A stretch of DNA of 64,000 nucleotides from JAPUDQ01 sp964535835 (GCA_964535835.1 CAZHUZ010000002.1:1-64000); one strand, 5' to 3'; shown: positions 51,401 to 60,035, counted from the stretch's first letter. Made by a program: numbers and translations. Notes: generated by a model not told the origin, from the sequence alone.

Positions 51401-51619
51401 CGCAATTCTAGTAGCGGATTAAGCGCTTGCGGAGCAGCCGTTAGTGTCTCAACTGGTGTGCAAACCTCTTGGCAAATTGGCACAGCCAGTGGTGGCGCCG
51501 ATCCATCAACATGTAGCTTCAGCGGTGGTGATAGCATTGTCTTCCGTATTAGTGTTTCAGCCAGTCAAAACGCCAACGCCTATGTTGGCAACCTCAATTT
51601 TACCTTCTCCAACAGGTAG
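48416..51619 (+). CDS. Large tail-fibre-like surface protein (interrupted by an assembly gap)
   Basis: The frame spans the N run, so the left part (37 residues: basic start, hydrophobic segment, probable signal peptide) and the right part (about 998 residues from 48626) are joined only by assumption; the gap length of exactly 100 is probably a placeholder. The right part has repeats of TAADFIQNQNVAAQTASNFWIDGTAKAS type, two copies of a YYNTFTNKMRCYQNGGWYDC/YYDTTLGKLQCYEADGWGAC motif with a cysteine pair, long Ser/Thr/Gly/Asn-rich beta-repeat regions and carbohydrate-binding-like modules (around NVSFTSRLLSGTFTDMNIYYS). No C-terminal anchor. Likely a secreted adhesin. Confidence 0.75.
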   Translation: MYRSAAPSIMRRLLTTAVVFVLSPLIINVPFWHGHVXXXXXXXXXXXXXXXXXXXXXXXXXXXXXXXXXXGMLGGKTAADFIQNQNVAAQTASNFWIDGTAKASTVSAATAVTTPVLRGTADGTASIQLQNAAGTTTLLTADTTNNRIQIGSSTTDSTAISLVLDSYQNGVDGSDPSGGVNGAMYYNTFTNKMRCYQNGGWYDCIDTSGSNFIQNQNTVAQTADFWINGSGRANTLQGDTSIKTPLVDTISAGNLSIGTTTANSITIGKSTTNTSIASSAIYLGTAGTATILQSATNPSGAGSNLSISASNAGSGNTNGGNLLLSGGTGSGTGTNGLVTLTTPTFQTASTQLCASTPCTISQANVDGNGVVIVNTSGTGYVVTLPNPTLGAAAYGRIVYVTSASVNDFTLSVNGGVGIGNLIAMRNNTTATMVWGPSGWTAAGASSSTTLQSAYDNTLQSAGGAELVVSKTSATNGLTIRDSSVNPVNGTLLSVQTSSAAGLLSVNGNVTEYASNAGAETIGSGGATTFPANTWSAINGSTVSRYATAGNYIATGQGSVSVATSATAGSGVKNQLASALTANTTYNVSFTSRLLSGTFTDMNIYYSIDGTAASSVCTTAATSITSIWQKVNCTFKTPASGITTSNTILIRQTTGTARTFYVDNLSVTIAADYNFATDGSVTDNTNFGTNWTSAGAGTVSVTRNTSDGFDASDSANANITAGAANAGLRNRLSSNPLPSTLYRVTVYAKSSNSFTDFKVRYSPNAGTNFVDCVDYNTQAVSTTDWTKITCYIKTDATALTTPYVYFVENASAARSFGVDAFNMSISTVTTPNVQVGGGVNGGPTTLFTLDKGASAPIASDNDALLGSMYYDTTLGKLQCYEADGWGACGSSPDNIITISPEYTNAVLHGTGIGTMTSDICSDTLNINDGSSSQPTICGTNETYNFYKWTSPQSTMQTYGIYVTYQLPATFKSFASGQTSLMGRTDSANATVNYQIYRNSSSGLSACGAAVSVSTGVQTSWQIGTASGGADPSTCSFSGGDSIVFRISVSASQNANAYVGNLNFTFSNR
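48526..48625. other. Assembly gap (100 N)
   Basis: Exactly 100 unknown bases inside a repetitive surface-protein gene. The true length and sequence are not known. Confidence 0.98.
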
Positions 51620-51670
51620 TATCAGTGTTATGCTTATGGTATACTGTATCTGATTGGTCGTGAGGAAACT

Positions 51671-54600
51671 ATGAAGATAAAAAGGGTAAAACACACTCGA
51701 TATGTGAAGGGGCTTTGCCGATCATCTCGGTTCGGTTTTTCAATGCCGACATTGTCGCTGAGCGTGCTTGCTCGTATCATCGGTGTTTGTATCATCCTTG
51801 GCGGCATCTACGGAGCATGGTGGTTGTTTTGGCCAGCCAACTATAGCTTGGGGAATAGCCAATCACTCCTGCCAAGCATCCCACGTGCCATAGCACAACG
51901 TCTGACATACGACGAACATACACAACAATACAAATTTACCAATGGACGACCAGCAGTCAGCGCTGAACAAGCCGGCAGCACGGGGCAGATGGAGATTATA
52001 GCTCATCGACAGGCTCGCAAAGGTGTCACAGTGACTGACCCGACAATCAACACTAGTTTTACGATGGCGCCACGGTTTGGTACCAAGGAAGGTAAACACA
52101 TGGGTGGTCACATCGTATATCCGCTAGATACGCGCGATGGCTGGCTCGTCTATAGCGTCCAAGGCACTGGCCTTAAAGAAGATATTGTTTTGGAGCGCGC
52201 CGGCGACGATACTCGATCATTCCGCTACGAGCTGCAGCTCAATGAAAGTATGCAAGCCAAGCTCGAACAAGACGGCAGTGTCGGCATCTATGGCAACACA
52301 TTGCTTTCGGGTGATATCCAAGCAGCTACCGAGGCTGATACTGCCCTACTGCAAAAAGCCCGACAGAATGCGGACAAGACGACGTTGCTATTTCGTATCC
52401 CAAAACCATACGTCATCGAACCCCACCATAAACCTTCGTCAGTGAAGAGCAGTTTTTCTCTCGATGGCTCCTCCCTGACATTGTCCGTTAGTGGTTTAAG
52501 AGCGGCAGCATACCCTCTATCTATCGACCCGAGTATCTATGTCGCATCGGCACAACAATTCATGTTTGGTAACAATGAAACCAATATCAATTTCAATGTT
52601 GAGAATAGTTTGATTGAAAAAGGGCGTACAACTGGCGCGCGGTTTGACACCTGGAATCCGACAACCAGCTTGTCAACGGCGAGCTGGGGCGGTAGTACTG
52701 TTGCTGCTGGAGGATTCATATACACTGTCGGTGGCACATCATTCAGTGGACAGATATACAATACCCAGGGATCTGATACTTTTGTCGTACCGGCAGGCGT
52801 CACCAGTTTGACCTTCAAAATGTGGGGCGCAGGCGGTGGCGGTGGTGGTGGTGGCGCAGCAGGTGGTACTGGTGGGGCTGGTGGTGGTGGTGGGTATATT
52901 ACTGGGTTGATCTCTGTTACACCAGGAGAAACACTCAGTGTCTACGTAGGAGGTGGTGGAAGTGGTGGGTTATTTAACAATCGCGGTAATGATGCTGGTG
53001 ATGGTGGTGGTGGTGGTGGGTATTCAAGTTTATACCGAAATACAACTGCGCTTGCTGTTGCGGCTGGTGGGGCTGGTGGCGGAGGAGCACGTGCGGCTTC
53101 GCCTGGAGGTGCTGGTGGGGCTGGTGGTGGTACAAATGGTGTCTCCGGAACTGCAGTCGGTAATGGAGGTGCTGGTGGGGCTGGTACACCAAGCGCGGGC
53201 GGTAGTGGTGGTACCGGTGGTGGTAACCCAGGTACCGCAGGTGCGTCATTAGCTGGTGGGGCTGGTGCAGATGGTCGTACTAATGCCGGCGCGGACGGCT
53301 CGGGTGTCGCCGGTGGACTGGCAACTGGAGGTGATGGTGGCCAAGCCAACATCAACACGACACGTCCGGGTGGCGGTGGTGGCGGTTCAGGCTGGTTTGG
53401 TGGCGGTGGTGGCGGCTCAACTACTAATGCCAATACAAACGCCGGGGGTGGCGGTGGTGGCGGTTCAAGCTATATCGTAGCTGGCGCAACCGGTACATCA
53501 AATATTGCCGGTAGTGGCACCACGCCGGGTAATTCAGGTGATAGTAATCGCGGCACTGCCGGCAATGGTGGCGCTGGAGGACCCGTACTCACAGGGTCTG
53601 GTACCAGTGGTAGCAATGGTTTGGTTGTACTTACTTATGGCTCGGGTGCAACAACCGTCTCATCAGCAGTCAACTGGGCCCAATTCAATACAACGACTGG
53701 GACCATCGACAGTGCCAACCCGGGTAATGGTGCCTGTAGCGGCTGGTGTACCACCAGTGCATATAATCTACCTTCGCCTCGCACGAACTTTTCAATGGTA
53801 TCGTACAACGGCTATTTGTACGTACTGGGCGGCCTCGATAATTCCGGCACACGTACTAATACCGTGTACATCGCTAAACTCGGTGCAAACGGTGAGCCGC
53901 AGTTGTGGCACCCAACCGACAGCAACAAAAACAACTGGGTGTACTGGTATCAAGATGTTAACCTAAGTTCAATACGCTCTGATGCTGCGGTGGTAGCCTA
54001 TAATAATCGTCTTTACCTACTCGGGGGTCGATCAACTGGTGGTACTCCAGTTAACACTGTGCAATATACTGCGCTCAACGCCAACGGCACTCTCGGCTCA
54101 TGGACAAATGGCGCCAATCTTTTATCCAGCCTTTACGGTCACAGTGCCCAAGTTTATAACGACCGACTCTATGTCATTGGCGGTGCAAGTACTGTCGGTG
54201 GTGCACCAAGCGGCAATGTATCATACAACAAACTCAATGCCGATGGTTCAATGAATAGCTGGACAACAACAACCAGCTTTTCGCCAGGCCGCATGAGCAG
54301 TGGCGGTACTATATCAGTCGTTTGGGGTGCCTATATCTACATAACAGGCGGATGCTCTGCAGTCAACGCCAGCGGGTACTGTACAACTACCGAATCAACC
54401 GCCAAAGTCTCTAGTATCAATGCCGATGGTAGTATTGATGTCTGGAATGATATGACTGGGGTCAGCAGCCAGCGAATGGGGGCAGGGCTCATCACATGGC
54501 GCGATCGCATTTACACCATCGGCGGGTGTTCAAGCCAAAACACCACGACCGGTGACTGCAATGCCAATATGCTTGATACTATTTTGTACGGCACTATCAA

Positions 54601-57238
54601 CCAAGATGGTGATGCTTCGACAGTAGGTCAGACAGTACCAGCTGGCACTGCCCCATGCAGTGGCGGCACCCCATCTAGCTGCAACATGCCTGGCACCGCC
54701 TATATAGGCAATATTCTCAATGCGTCGATCATTTCTAATGGATACTTGTATGTCATTGGTGGTTGTTTATCAAATACCTGTGGGACGACAGGCACGAATA
54801 CCGCTTACACAGCGATTTCTTCGACAGGCGTGATGACAGCGCCAACATGTAATGCGCCAAATACGCTACGCGGCAACATCTGGTGCGTTGATAGTACCAA
54901 CACCATCACCGGCGGTATCGCTGCAGCATCGCCGGTAGTGTTTAATGGTCGTATCTATTTGGTTGGTGGGCTTGATGGCGGCGGTAACAACAACTCGATC
55001 TATCGTAATTCACTTAATGCCGACGGTAGTCTTGGTGGTGCCTGGCAACTACAAAGTATGACAGGATTATCGATGAATTCTGTGTCCTATCTCTATGCCT
55101 ATGCCCGCGCTAACCCCCTTGATGGCGCTAACCCCGGCAATCTCTTCGTGTTTGGTGGCTGTACTGCTTCTGGTAACATGGGATGTACTGGCTACTCGGC
55201 CAATGTCTACAAATGTAATATACAAAGCAGTGGTGCAATCGCCGGCTGTAGCACAGCCGGACAACAACAAATTGGTACTATCACTGGTGCAACCGGTTCA
55301 GGCATCGGCATCATGAGCGGCACAGTCTATGCAAATTATGTTTACCTCGTGGGTGGGGTAGCACCAGGACTGGTCGATATGAAGACTATCCGTTACGCGC
55401 GGATCGATAACAATAACAACGTCGTTGCTGTTAGCGGCGGCACATGGCAGCAATCACCATATGAAATGGCTGTTGGGCGACGGCGGTCAGCTGCATTCGG
55501 GTACAACGGCTATATCTACGCAGTGGGTGGGTATGAAGCTGCGACGGGTGTACTGGCTGATATCGAGTTTATCAAGGTCAATGTTAGCGATGGTAGCTTA
55601 GGTTCTCCGGGCGCAGGCTGGCAAGTGTCGGCTGTGGAGATCAATCAGCGATGGGGCCTGACAGTTCCTGTGTCTAACTCATTTGCCTATGTCATTGGCG
55701 GCTGTACTGATGGCGCCAGTCCAACCTGTAACACCGCCGGCCCCACTAATGTTATCCAGACATTTCAGCTATACAATAACGACAGCGGCGCACCGGCTGG
55801 CTTTTCGAATGCCAATAGTTACACGACCAACCAATCGCGTATCGGCGGCAGTAGCACCGTCCTCAATGGCTACCTATTTATGATTGCAGGTTGTACTGGC
55901 ACTACTGACTGTACGAGCGCTATCAATACAGTTTCATCAGCCCCGCTCGATGCCAACGGCTCAATTGGCACATGGACCGACCAAACTCCACTACCCGATG
56001 TCAGGGGCTGGGGGAAGCTATTAGCTGCCGGGAATACACTCTACTATATTGGCGGTCAAAATAGTGCGGGCACTAATCAGACGACAGTTTATTACGCAAC
56101 ACCGAGCGGCGGTGGAATCTCATCATGGTCGACAGCAACCAACGGGTTGCCAAATGCCCGCAGCCGATTCGGTGCTGCAGTATGGAATAATCGCCTCTAT
56201 GTAGTCGGCGGACAAGGTACGGGCACAGGCTGCACGCCGAGTAATGTCTGTAACACCGTGTACGTTAGCCCGCAGCTCAACAGTGGTGGTAATATCAACA
56301 GCGCTTGGTCGACAGGCAGTTCATCCTTTGAAGTTGCCCGTAGTGGTGTTGCTGCAGTTGCCTACGCCAATAATCTCTATGTGTTCGGTGGCTACGATGG
56401 CACAAATTATCTCAGTGATAGTCAGTTTTCACAAATCAACAGCACTAATGGTAATGCTGGTACTTGGACCCGTTCAGAGAGTCTACCAACGCCACTCAGC
56501 CAAGCTGATGCTTTTGCAGCTAATGGCTACATCTACCTCATTGGCGGTAGATCAAATGCTACGACCTGTGATCCGATCACTCTCGTCACACCTGTTAGTG
56601 CCAATACCACTATTGCCAGCGGTAACAACCCAACCGGTATTGGTGCTTGGTATGCGACGAATCAGCGATTTAGCGGTGCTCGCTATGGTGCCGCAACCGC
56701 CTACTATGATGGCCGCGCGTATGTCTTAAGTGGTGGCTGTGGCGCATCCCTCGGTTATCCTGCAGCCGCCAATACCGTCCAGCAAACAACACTACTATCA
56801 CAACCACAAGTTGCCCGTTATTCAATTATGATGGATACCGATAGTAACGTTTTCCCAAACAGTTGGCTACTCAACGGTCTCGACAACTCAATCGGTGCGC
56901 GCTGGCAACTTAAATATCGCTCACAAGCGACGTGTATTGCTATGACTACCTGGGGACAAGAGACAGTGCACGGAGACGTTACACTCGGTCTACCTGGAAG
57001 CTTCATCCCCAAAGACGGCAGCGGCAACAATACTAACTGTGGTGCACGGTATTATTATTTCAATGTATCAGTCGATAGTTCCAAAGCCTTTGGCTACCCA
57101 GATGATGTCAGCCGTGGTCCGACTATCACTGACCTCACGCTGCAATTTACAGCGGATCCGAGCAAGCGTCTTATGCATGGTCGTACTTTTACAGGTGGTT
57201 TGCAACAACCATTGGATACGCCGAATTATGCGCAATAA
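51671..57238 (+). CDS. Giant kelch-repeat surface protein with inserted glycine-rich domain
   Basis: 1855 residues. Membrane anchor or signal (about 30-55), an N-terminal beta domain (about 60-290), then kelch motifs of the form GYLYVLGG/NRLYVVGG; I count 18 (for example IYTVGG, LYVLGG, LYLLGG, IYITGG, LFVFGG, IYAVGG, LYYIGG, IYLIGG), enough for about three beta-propellers. A Gly-rich domain (about 375-660, starting SDTFVVPAGVTSLTFKMWGA) is inserted inside the first kelch unit. Many cysteine pairs. The gene has GAGG 7 bp before the ATG and TATACT upstream. Probably an exposed adhesin or glycan-binding protein. Confidence 0.88.
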   Translation: MKIKRVKHTRYVKGLCRSSRFGFSMPTLSLSVLARIIGVCIILGGIYGAWWLFWPANYSLGNSQSLLPSIPRAIAQRLTYDEHTQQYKFTNGRPAVSAEQAGSTGQMEIIAHRQARKGVTVTDPTINTSFTMAPRFGTKEGKHMGGHIVYPLDTRDGWLVYSVQGTGLKEDIVLERAGDDTRSFRYELQLNESMQAKLEQDGSVGIYGNTLLSGDIQAATEADTALLQKARQNADKTTLLFRIPKPYVIEPHHKPSSVKSSFSLDGSSLTLSVSGLRAAAYPLSIDPSIYVASAQQFMFGNNETNINFNVENSLIEKGRTTGARFDTWNPTTSLSTASWGGSTVAAGGFIYTVGGTSFSGQIYNTQGSDTFVVPAGVTSLTFKMWGAGGGGGGGGAAGGTGGAGGGGGYITGLISVTPGETLSVYVGGGGSGGLFNNRGNDAGDGGGGGGYSSLYRNTTALAVAAGGAGGGGARAASPGGAGGAGGGTNGVSGTAVGNGGAGGAGTPSAGGSGGTGGGNPGTAGASLAGGAGADGRTNAGADGSGVAGGLATGGDGGQANINTTRPGGGGGGSGWFGGGGGGSTTNANTNAGGGGGGGSSYIVAGATGTSNIAGSGTTPGNSGDSNRGTAGNGGAGGPVLTGSGTSGSNGLVVLTYGSGATTVSSAVNWAQFNTTTGTIDSANPGNGACSGWCTTSAYNLPSPRTNFSMVSYNGYLYVLGGLDNSGTRTNTVYIAKLGANGEPQLWHPTDSNKNNWVYWYQDVNLSSIRSDAAVVAYNNRLYLLGGRSTGGTPVNTVQYTALNANGTLGSWTNGANLLSSLYGHSAQVYNDRLYVIGGASTVGGAPSGNVSYNKLNADGSMNSWTTTTSFSPGRMSSGGTISVVWGAYIYITGGCSAVNASGYCTTTESTAKVSSINADGSIDVWNDMTGVSSQRMGAGLITWRDRIYTIGGCSSQNTTTGDCNANMLDTILYGTINQDGDASTVGQTVPAGTAPCSGGTPSSCNMPGTAYIGNILNASIISNGYLYVIGGCLSNTCGTTGTNTAYTAISSTGVMTAPTCNAPNTLRGNIWCVDSTNTITGGIAAASPVVFNGRIYLVGGLDGGGNNNSIYRNSLNADGSLGGAWQLQSMTGLSMNSVSYLYAYARANPLDGANPGNLFVFGGCTASGNMGCTGYSANVYKCNIQSSGAIAGCSTAGQQQIGTITGATGSGIGIMSGTVYANYVYLVGGVAPGLVDMKTIRYARIDNNNNVVAVSGGTWQQSPYEMAVGRRRSAAFGYNGYIYAVGGYEAATGVLADIEFIKVNVSDGSLGSPGAGWQVSAVEINQRWGLTVPVSNSFAYVIGGCTDGASPTCNTAGPTNVIQTFQLYNNDSGAPAGFSNANSYTTNQSRIGGSSTVLNGYLFMIAGCTGTTDCTSAINTVSSAPLDANGSIGTWTDQTPLPDVRGWGKLLAAGNTLYYIGGQNSAGTNQTTVYYATPSGGGISSWSTATNGLPNARSRFGAAVWNNRLYVVGGQGTGTGCTPSNVCNTVYVSPQLNSGGNINSAWSTGSSSFEVARSGVAAVAYANNLYVFGGYDGTNYLSDSQFSQINSTNGNAGTWTRSESLPTPLSQADAFAANGYIYLIGGRSNATTCDPITLVTPVSANTTIASGNNPTGIGAWYATNQRFSGARYGAATAYYDGRAYVLSGGCGASLGYPAAANTVQQTTLLSQPQVARYSIMMDTDSNVFPNSWLLNGLDNSIGARWQLKYRSQATCIAMTTWGQETVHGDVTLGLPGSFIPKDGSGNNTNCGARYYYFNVSVDSSKAFGYPDDVSRGPTITDLTLQFTADPSKRLMHGRTFTGGLQQPLDTPNYAQ
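52833..53640 (+). repeat. Low-complexity glycine-codon region
   Basis: About 800 bases dominated by GGT/GGC/GCT codons, with many near-copies of GCTGGTGGGGCTGGT (for example near 52873, 53109, 53169). The complementary frames give long Pro-rich or Val-rich open frames that are shadows. Such DNA is prone to slippage and assembly errors. Confidence 0.85.
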
Positions 57239-58034
57239 TATTCGCGGTATAGATGGTACTCATATCCAACGTGTTCGTCGCGCAGCTCCGACAGAACACA
57301 GTGAATTATTTACCGATAAAGAGTTACGTCATATCACTAAACCACCTACACCACTTACGGTTGCGCTCAAAACATCCCTGTCAGCAGTAGCAAAGTTTGT
57401 CAAAAAGCATTACCAACCATTTATCCGTAATGTTGGAAACTATACAAAGTTAGGTTTATCTATTTTCTTAAAAAATAGTAAAAAAGTGCCATCTAATCTA
57501 CGGGTGCTGTTTTCTAAAAAAACACGTCGCAAAAGTCTATTGCTGTTCGTAGGCATAATTGTCATGGGTACTATCTTTTTCTCAATTATGAAAAGATCGT
57601 CTCCACCAGCTGAATCAACCGCCCAATCATATTCTCAGGCCGCCAAAAATACACTCCCAAAAGGCACTCCTGAATTTGCAACTATCACACCACAGGGTAT
57701 CCAGCCGTCCGGTGGCTGGACGCGTGTGAGCCCAAAAACGAGCGACGCAGTATATGCATACGCAGATACTATTGATTCGATACGTATTATCGTCAGCCAG
57801 CAGCCTCTGCCAAAGGATTTCAAGACCGATACAAAAAATAAGATCCAAGAACTTGCCATTGGCTATTCTGCAGGTGAACATCTCACGATCGACAGTACTG
57901 ATGTCTACATCGGTAAATCCTCTAGTGGTCAGCAGTCAGTTGTCACAACCAAAAATAATCTCCTTATCCTCATCAAGACAAATAGCGCCATCGATCACGG
58001 CAAACTTCTAAACTATATACAATCACTCCGATAG
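57228..58034 (+). CDS. Membrane protein with outside domain, coupled to the kelch gene
   Basis: 268 residues from the ATG at 57228, which overlaps the end of the kelch gene by 11 bases; the longer frame to 57039 lies inside the kelch gene and is rejected. Basic cytosolic N half (about 1-100) with several amphipathic segments, a membrane helix (about 108-128, LLLFVGIIVMGTIFFSIM), and an outside alpha/beta domain of about 135 residues (GWTRVSPKTSDAVYAYADTIDSIRIIVSQQPLP ... LLILIKTNSAIDHGKLLNYIQSL). No family recognised. Coupling suggests it helps export, anchor or display the kelch protein. Confidence 0.75.
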   Translation: MRNNIRGIDGTHIQRVRRAAPTEHSELFTDKELRHITKPPTPLTVALKTSLSAVAKFVKKHYQPFIRNVGNYTKLGLSIFLKNSKKVPSNLRVLFSKKTRRKSLLLFVGIIVMGTIFFSIMKRSSPPAESTAQSYSQAAKNTLPKGTPEFATITPQGIQPSGGWTRVSPKTSDAVYAYADTIDSIRIIVSQQPLPKDFKTDTKNKIQELAIGYSAGEHLTIDSTDVYIGKSSSGQQSVVTTKNNLLILIKTNSAIDHGKLLNYIQSLR

Positions 58035-58565
58035 CTACAGCTCTTTTGCTTTGATCTCTAGATCGCCATGCATATAGCCTGATTGTTTTCCGTAACTGCA
58101 TGTGATATCAACAGGCCATTTACCAACTGGTGCATCTGCTGGTATTGTCCAGCTCCACATTGCAACACCATAATCATCCGCAACCTTATCAACAATCCCT
58201 GAGTCTTTTACTGGCACCTTGTTGTACTCAACCTTGATAACACAGGTTGCTCCAGGAGTAGTATGTACGCCTAGCACAACATTATCACCTGAAGTCACAG
58301 GCGAGTTCATCGTCTGTATGTACACACCGACAGGAGCATTAGGATCGCTCGATATAGGTTTTGGTAGGGGTTTCGCCTGCCTGGACGAGATGCTATTGCC
58401 AGTCTCTGGTTTTGCATGTCGTCCCATCCACCACGTATAAATTGCACCGGCAATAGCAAACAACAAGACCAGTATCACACCTGCTAAAACAATTTTTTGC
58501 ATACGCCTAACATGACGTTTTCGCCCTTGGCCTTTTAGTCCTTTTCCATATACGTAATGAGCCAT
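58035..58565 (-). CDS. Membrane-anchored protein with Ig-like outside domain
   Basis: 176 residues: basic N terminus (KGLKGQGRKRHVRRMQK), a membrane helix (about 25-47), a Pro/Lys linker, and a beta-rich domain VYIQTMNSPVTSGDNVVLGVHTTPGATCVIKVEYNKV ... MWSWTIPADAPVGKWPVDITCSYG with two cysteines that probably pair. This pattern is that of bacterial Ig-like or macroglobulin MG-type domains. Convergent with the 57228 gene with no gap between stops. Function unknown, likely part of the surface locus. Confidence 0.75.
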   Translation of the reverse strand: MAHYVYGKGLKGQGRKRHVRRMQKIVLAGVILVLLFAIAGAIYTWWMGRHAKPETGNSISSRQAKPLPKPISSDPNAPVGVYIQTMNSPVTSGDNVVLGVHTTPGATCVIKVEYNKVPVKDSGIVDKVADDYGVAMWSWTIPADAPVGKWPVDITCSYGKQSGYMHGDLEIKAKEL

Positions 58566-58599
58566 ATGCTTTTATTTTCTCACACCCCTCTACAAGCTT

Positions 58600-58983
58600 T
58601 TACTTTTTTATTTTCTTGTCTTTAAGAGGAATATGCCTGTCAAATGATTCCTGTATTTGATCGAGCGTTTTTGAGTTGTCAATCATTGTTTTGCCTAGAG
58701 TGTATATGTACACAACATCATCACGGATAACCATAAATTGTGTGGTTTCACTGCCACTTGGGACTGCGACGATTGGTACTTTCATCTCCTCTTCCAAATT
58801 GAGCATATCGTCGAAACTTTTGACAGCGACAATGTTTTTATTTGTCAGATCAGGGCGACGACTCGCTCGTATCACTATACCGTCATAGAAACGATAAATC
58901 CTATCAAGCTCACGTTGATACGGCGTCTTAAATAAACGACAATCCTTATGTTTCTCATAGAGAATATCCCTTTTTGTTACTTC
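58600..58983 (-). CDS. Hypothetical protein, start codon unclear
   Basis: The frame after the GTG at 58875 gives 91 residues, but it is open for another 36 codons up to 58983, with protein-like sequence (ILYEKHKDCRLFKTPYQREL, DRIYRFYDGIV) leading directly into IRASRRPDL. No ATG, GTG or TTG occurs in that extension; an ATT at 58965 is the only plausible unusual start. Either the gene starts at 58875, uses a rare ATT, or has lost its start. The body is alpha/beta with VAVPSGSETTQFMVIRDDVVYIYTLG; resemblance to small MoaD- or PIN-related folds is not convincing. No family recognised. Confidence 0.6.
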   Translation of the reverse strand, partial: EVTKRDILYEKHKDCRLFKTPYQRELDRIYRFYDGIVIRASRRPDLTNKNIVAVKSFDDMLNLEEEMKVPIVAVPSGSETTQFMVIRDDVVYIYTLGKTMIDNSKTLDQIQESFDRHIPLKDKKIKK

Positions 58984-59105
58984 TTATGACAATAGCATAC
59001 AACACTTTTTCTAAATGCGCCAACCTAAAAACAGATTTTTACCAGTTGGCACACATCGGTACTTACTATCACCTTCTATGCTACTAATTGTATGCGGAAT
59101 AGTCG

Positions 59106-59705
59106 TTATTTTCCACGAGAAACATAAGGATTGTCGTATATATAAAAACGCCTGAGCGCGTCTTTTGCACGTGATATACCTATCCTCGTCGAGCTAGCGA
59201 TACTTTCGTCAGGTCGTAATGACCCCATTGCAAGAATTAATGGAGAATTATGTAGATCGTGACCATCTAGATCCCTATTGATACCGAGTGCTTGGCATAA
59301 TTTCGCAGGTCCATTCGTGACAGAGACGCCTTTTATGCCTCTTTTTTTCTCTAAAAATTCTTGATTATCAAGTGGCTCGACAGCACGTATCAGTACCCCC
59401 GACCCATGGCCCAATTCTCCTGTCACTACATTGCAGCAATAATGCATACCGTACGTAAAGTACACATAGAGATGGCCTGCTTGCTTGAACATCGTCGCAT
59501 TACGTTTTCGCATACCGCCAAACGCATGACTCGCTTCATCATCTTGGTCATAACTCTCCGTTTCAACAATCCGTACACGCACTGACCTTCCCTCTATTTC
59601 ACGTACCAGCATACAGCCCAATAGTTGCTTTGCTACTTCATCAACTGGGAGCTTCAAAAATGACGGGAAAATATCCGAGTTATTAGCTTGTGTATTTGGC
59701 TCCAT
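59106..59705 (-). CDS. DNA-3-methyladenine glycosylase (Mpg/AAG family)
   Basis: 199 residues, normal for bacterial AAG. Seen: KQLLGCMLVREIEG, the catalytic Glu in RIVETESYDQDDEASHAFGG, RNATMFKQAGHLYVYFTYGMHYCCNVVTG (the most conserved family block), GVLIRAVEPL and TNGPAKLCQALGI. It excises alkylated and deaminated purines from DNA. TATACT (minus, 59712-59717) ends 6 bp before the ATG and no ribosome site is present unless AAGAGG directly at the start counts. Divergent from the YdeI-like gene across 20 bp. Confidence 0.94.
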   Translation of the reverse strand: MEPNTQANNSDIFPSFLKLPVDEVAKQLLGCMLVREIEGRSVRVRIVETESYDQDDEASHAFGGMRKRNATMFKQAGHLYVYFTYGMHYCCNVVTGELGHGSGVLIRAVEPLDNQEFLEKKRGIKGVSVTNGPAKLCQALGINRDLDGHDLHNSPLILAMGSLRPDESIASSTRIGISRAKDALRRFYIYDNPYVSRGK

Positions 59706-59725
59706 CCTCTTAGTATAATGGGTAT
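59706..59725. promoter_or_regulatory. 20-bp symmetric bidirectional promoter (mpg / YdeI-like)
   Basis: AGTATAAT carries TATAAT on the plus strand (59714-59719) and TATACT on the minus strand (59712-59717), overlapping in TATA. Each ends exactly 6 bp from its start codon. It is the most compact case in the window. Confidence 0.7.
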
Positions 59726-60034
59726 ATGAAAAAACAGAGATTACCTGATGGCGCTGTTCATAAACTACCTATCGATTTACAAAAGTCATTGTCTTCAGAT
59801 GAAACTGCCTACAAACTATGGTCTGAGATTACGCCACTTGCGCGCAATGAGTTCATTTGTTGGGTAGAGGATGCAAAGACCAACGCGACTCGCGCTCGCC
59901 GTGTTAAGCGTACGGTCGAAGAGCTAAATGAGGGCAAACGTCGCCCATGCTGCTGGATCGGTTGTATCCATCGCACCGACAAAGCCATTAGTCCATCGGT
60001 CAAAGGTATCTTGGAAAAAAGAGCCAAGAAATAA
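59726..60034 (+). CDS. YdeI/OmpD-associated (bacteriocin-protection-like) small protein
   Basis: 102 residues. KLPIDLQKSLSSDETAYKLWSEITPLARNEFICWVEDAKTNATRARRVKRTVEELNEGKRRPCCWIGC follows the pattern of the YdeI/OmpD-associated C-terminal domain: LxxALxxxPxAxxxFxxLxPxxRxxxixWIxxAKxxxTRxxRIxxxxxxLxxGxR. The extra CC in the tail is unusual. Reported roles (peptide resistance) rest on few examples, so the function is open. Probably leaderless. Confidence 0.85.
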   Translation: MKKQRLPDGAVHKLPIDLQKSLSSDETAYKLWSEITPLARNEFICWVEDAKTNATRARRVKRTVEELNEGKRRPCCWIGCIHRTDKAISPSVKGILEKRAKK

Positions 60035-60035
60035 T

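Noticed and set aside
52942..53433. 163-residue Pro-rich open frame on the minus strand, and other long frames in the same area
   Set aside because: Shadows of Gly codons in the kelch gene; composition is that of a complement of GGT/GGC repeats.
52833..53640. CRISPR-like or tandem repeat array
   Set aside because: Repeats are irregular Gly-coding units in frame with the kelch gene, without unique spacers.
57039..57227. Longer N terminus for the 57228 gene
   Set aside because: It lies within the kelch gene in another frame and looks non-coding; the ATG at 57228 overlaps the stop as in a coupled gene.
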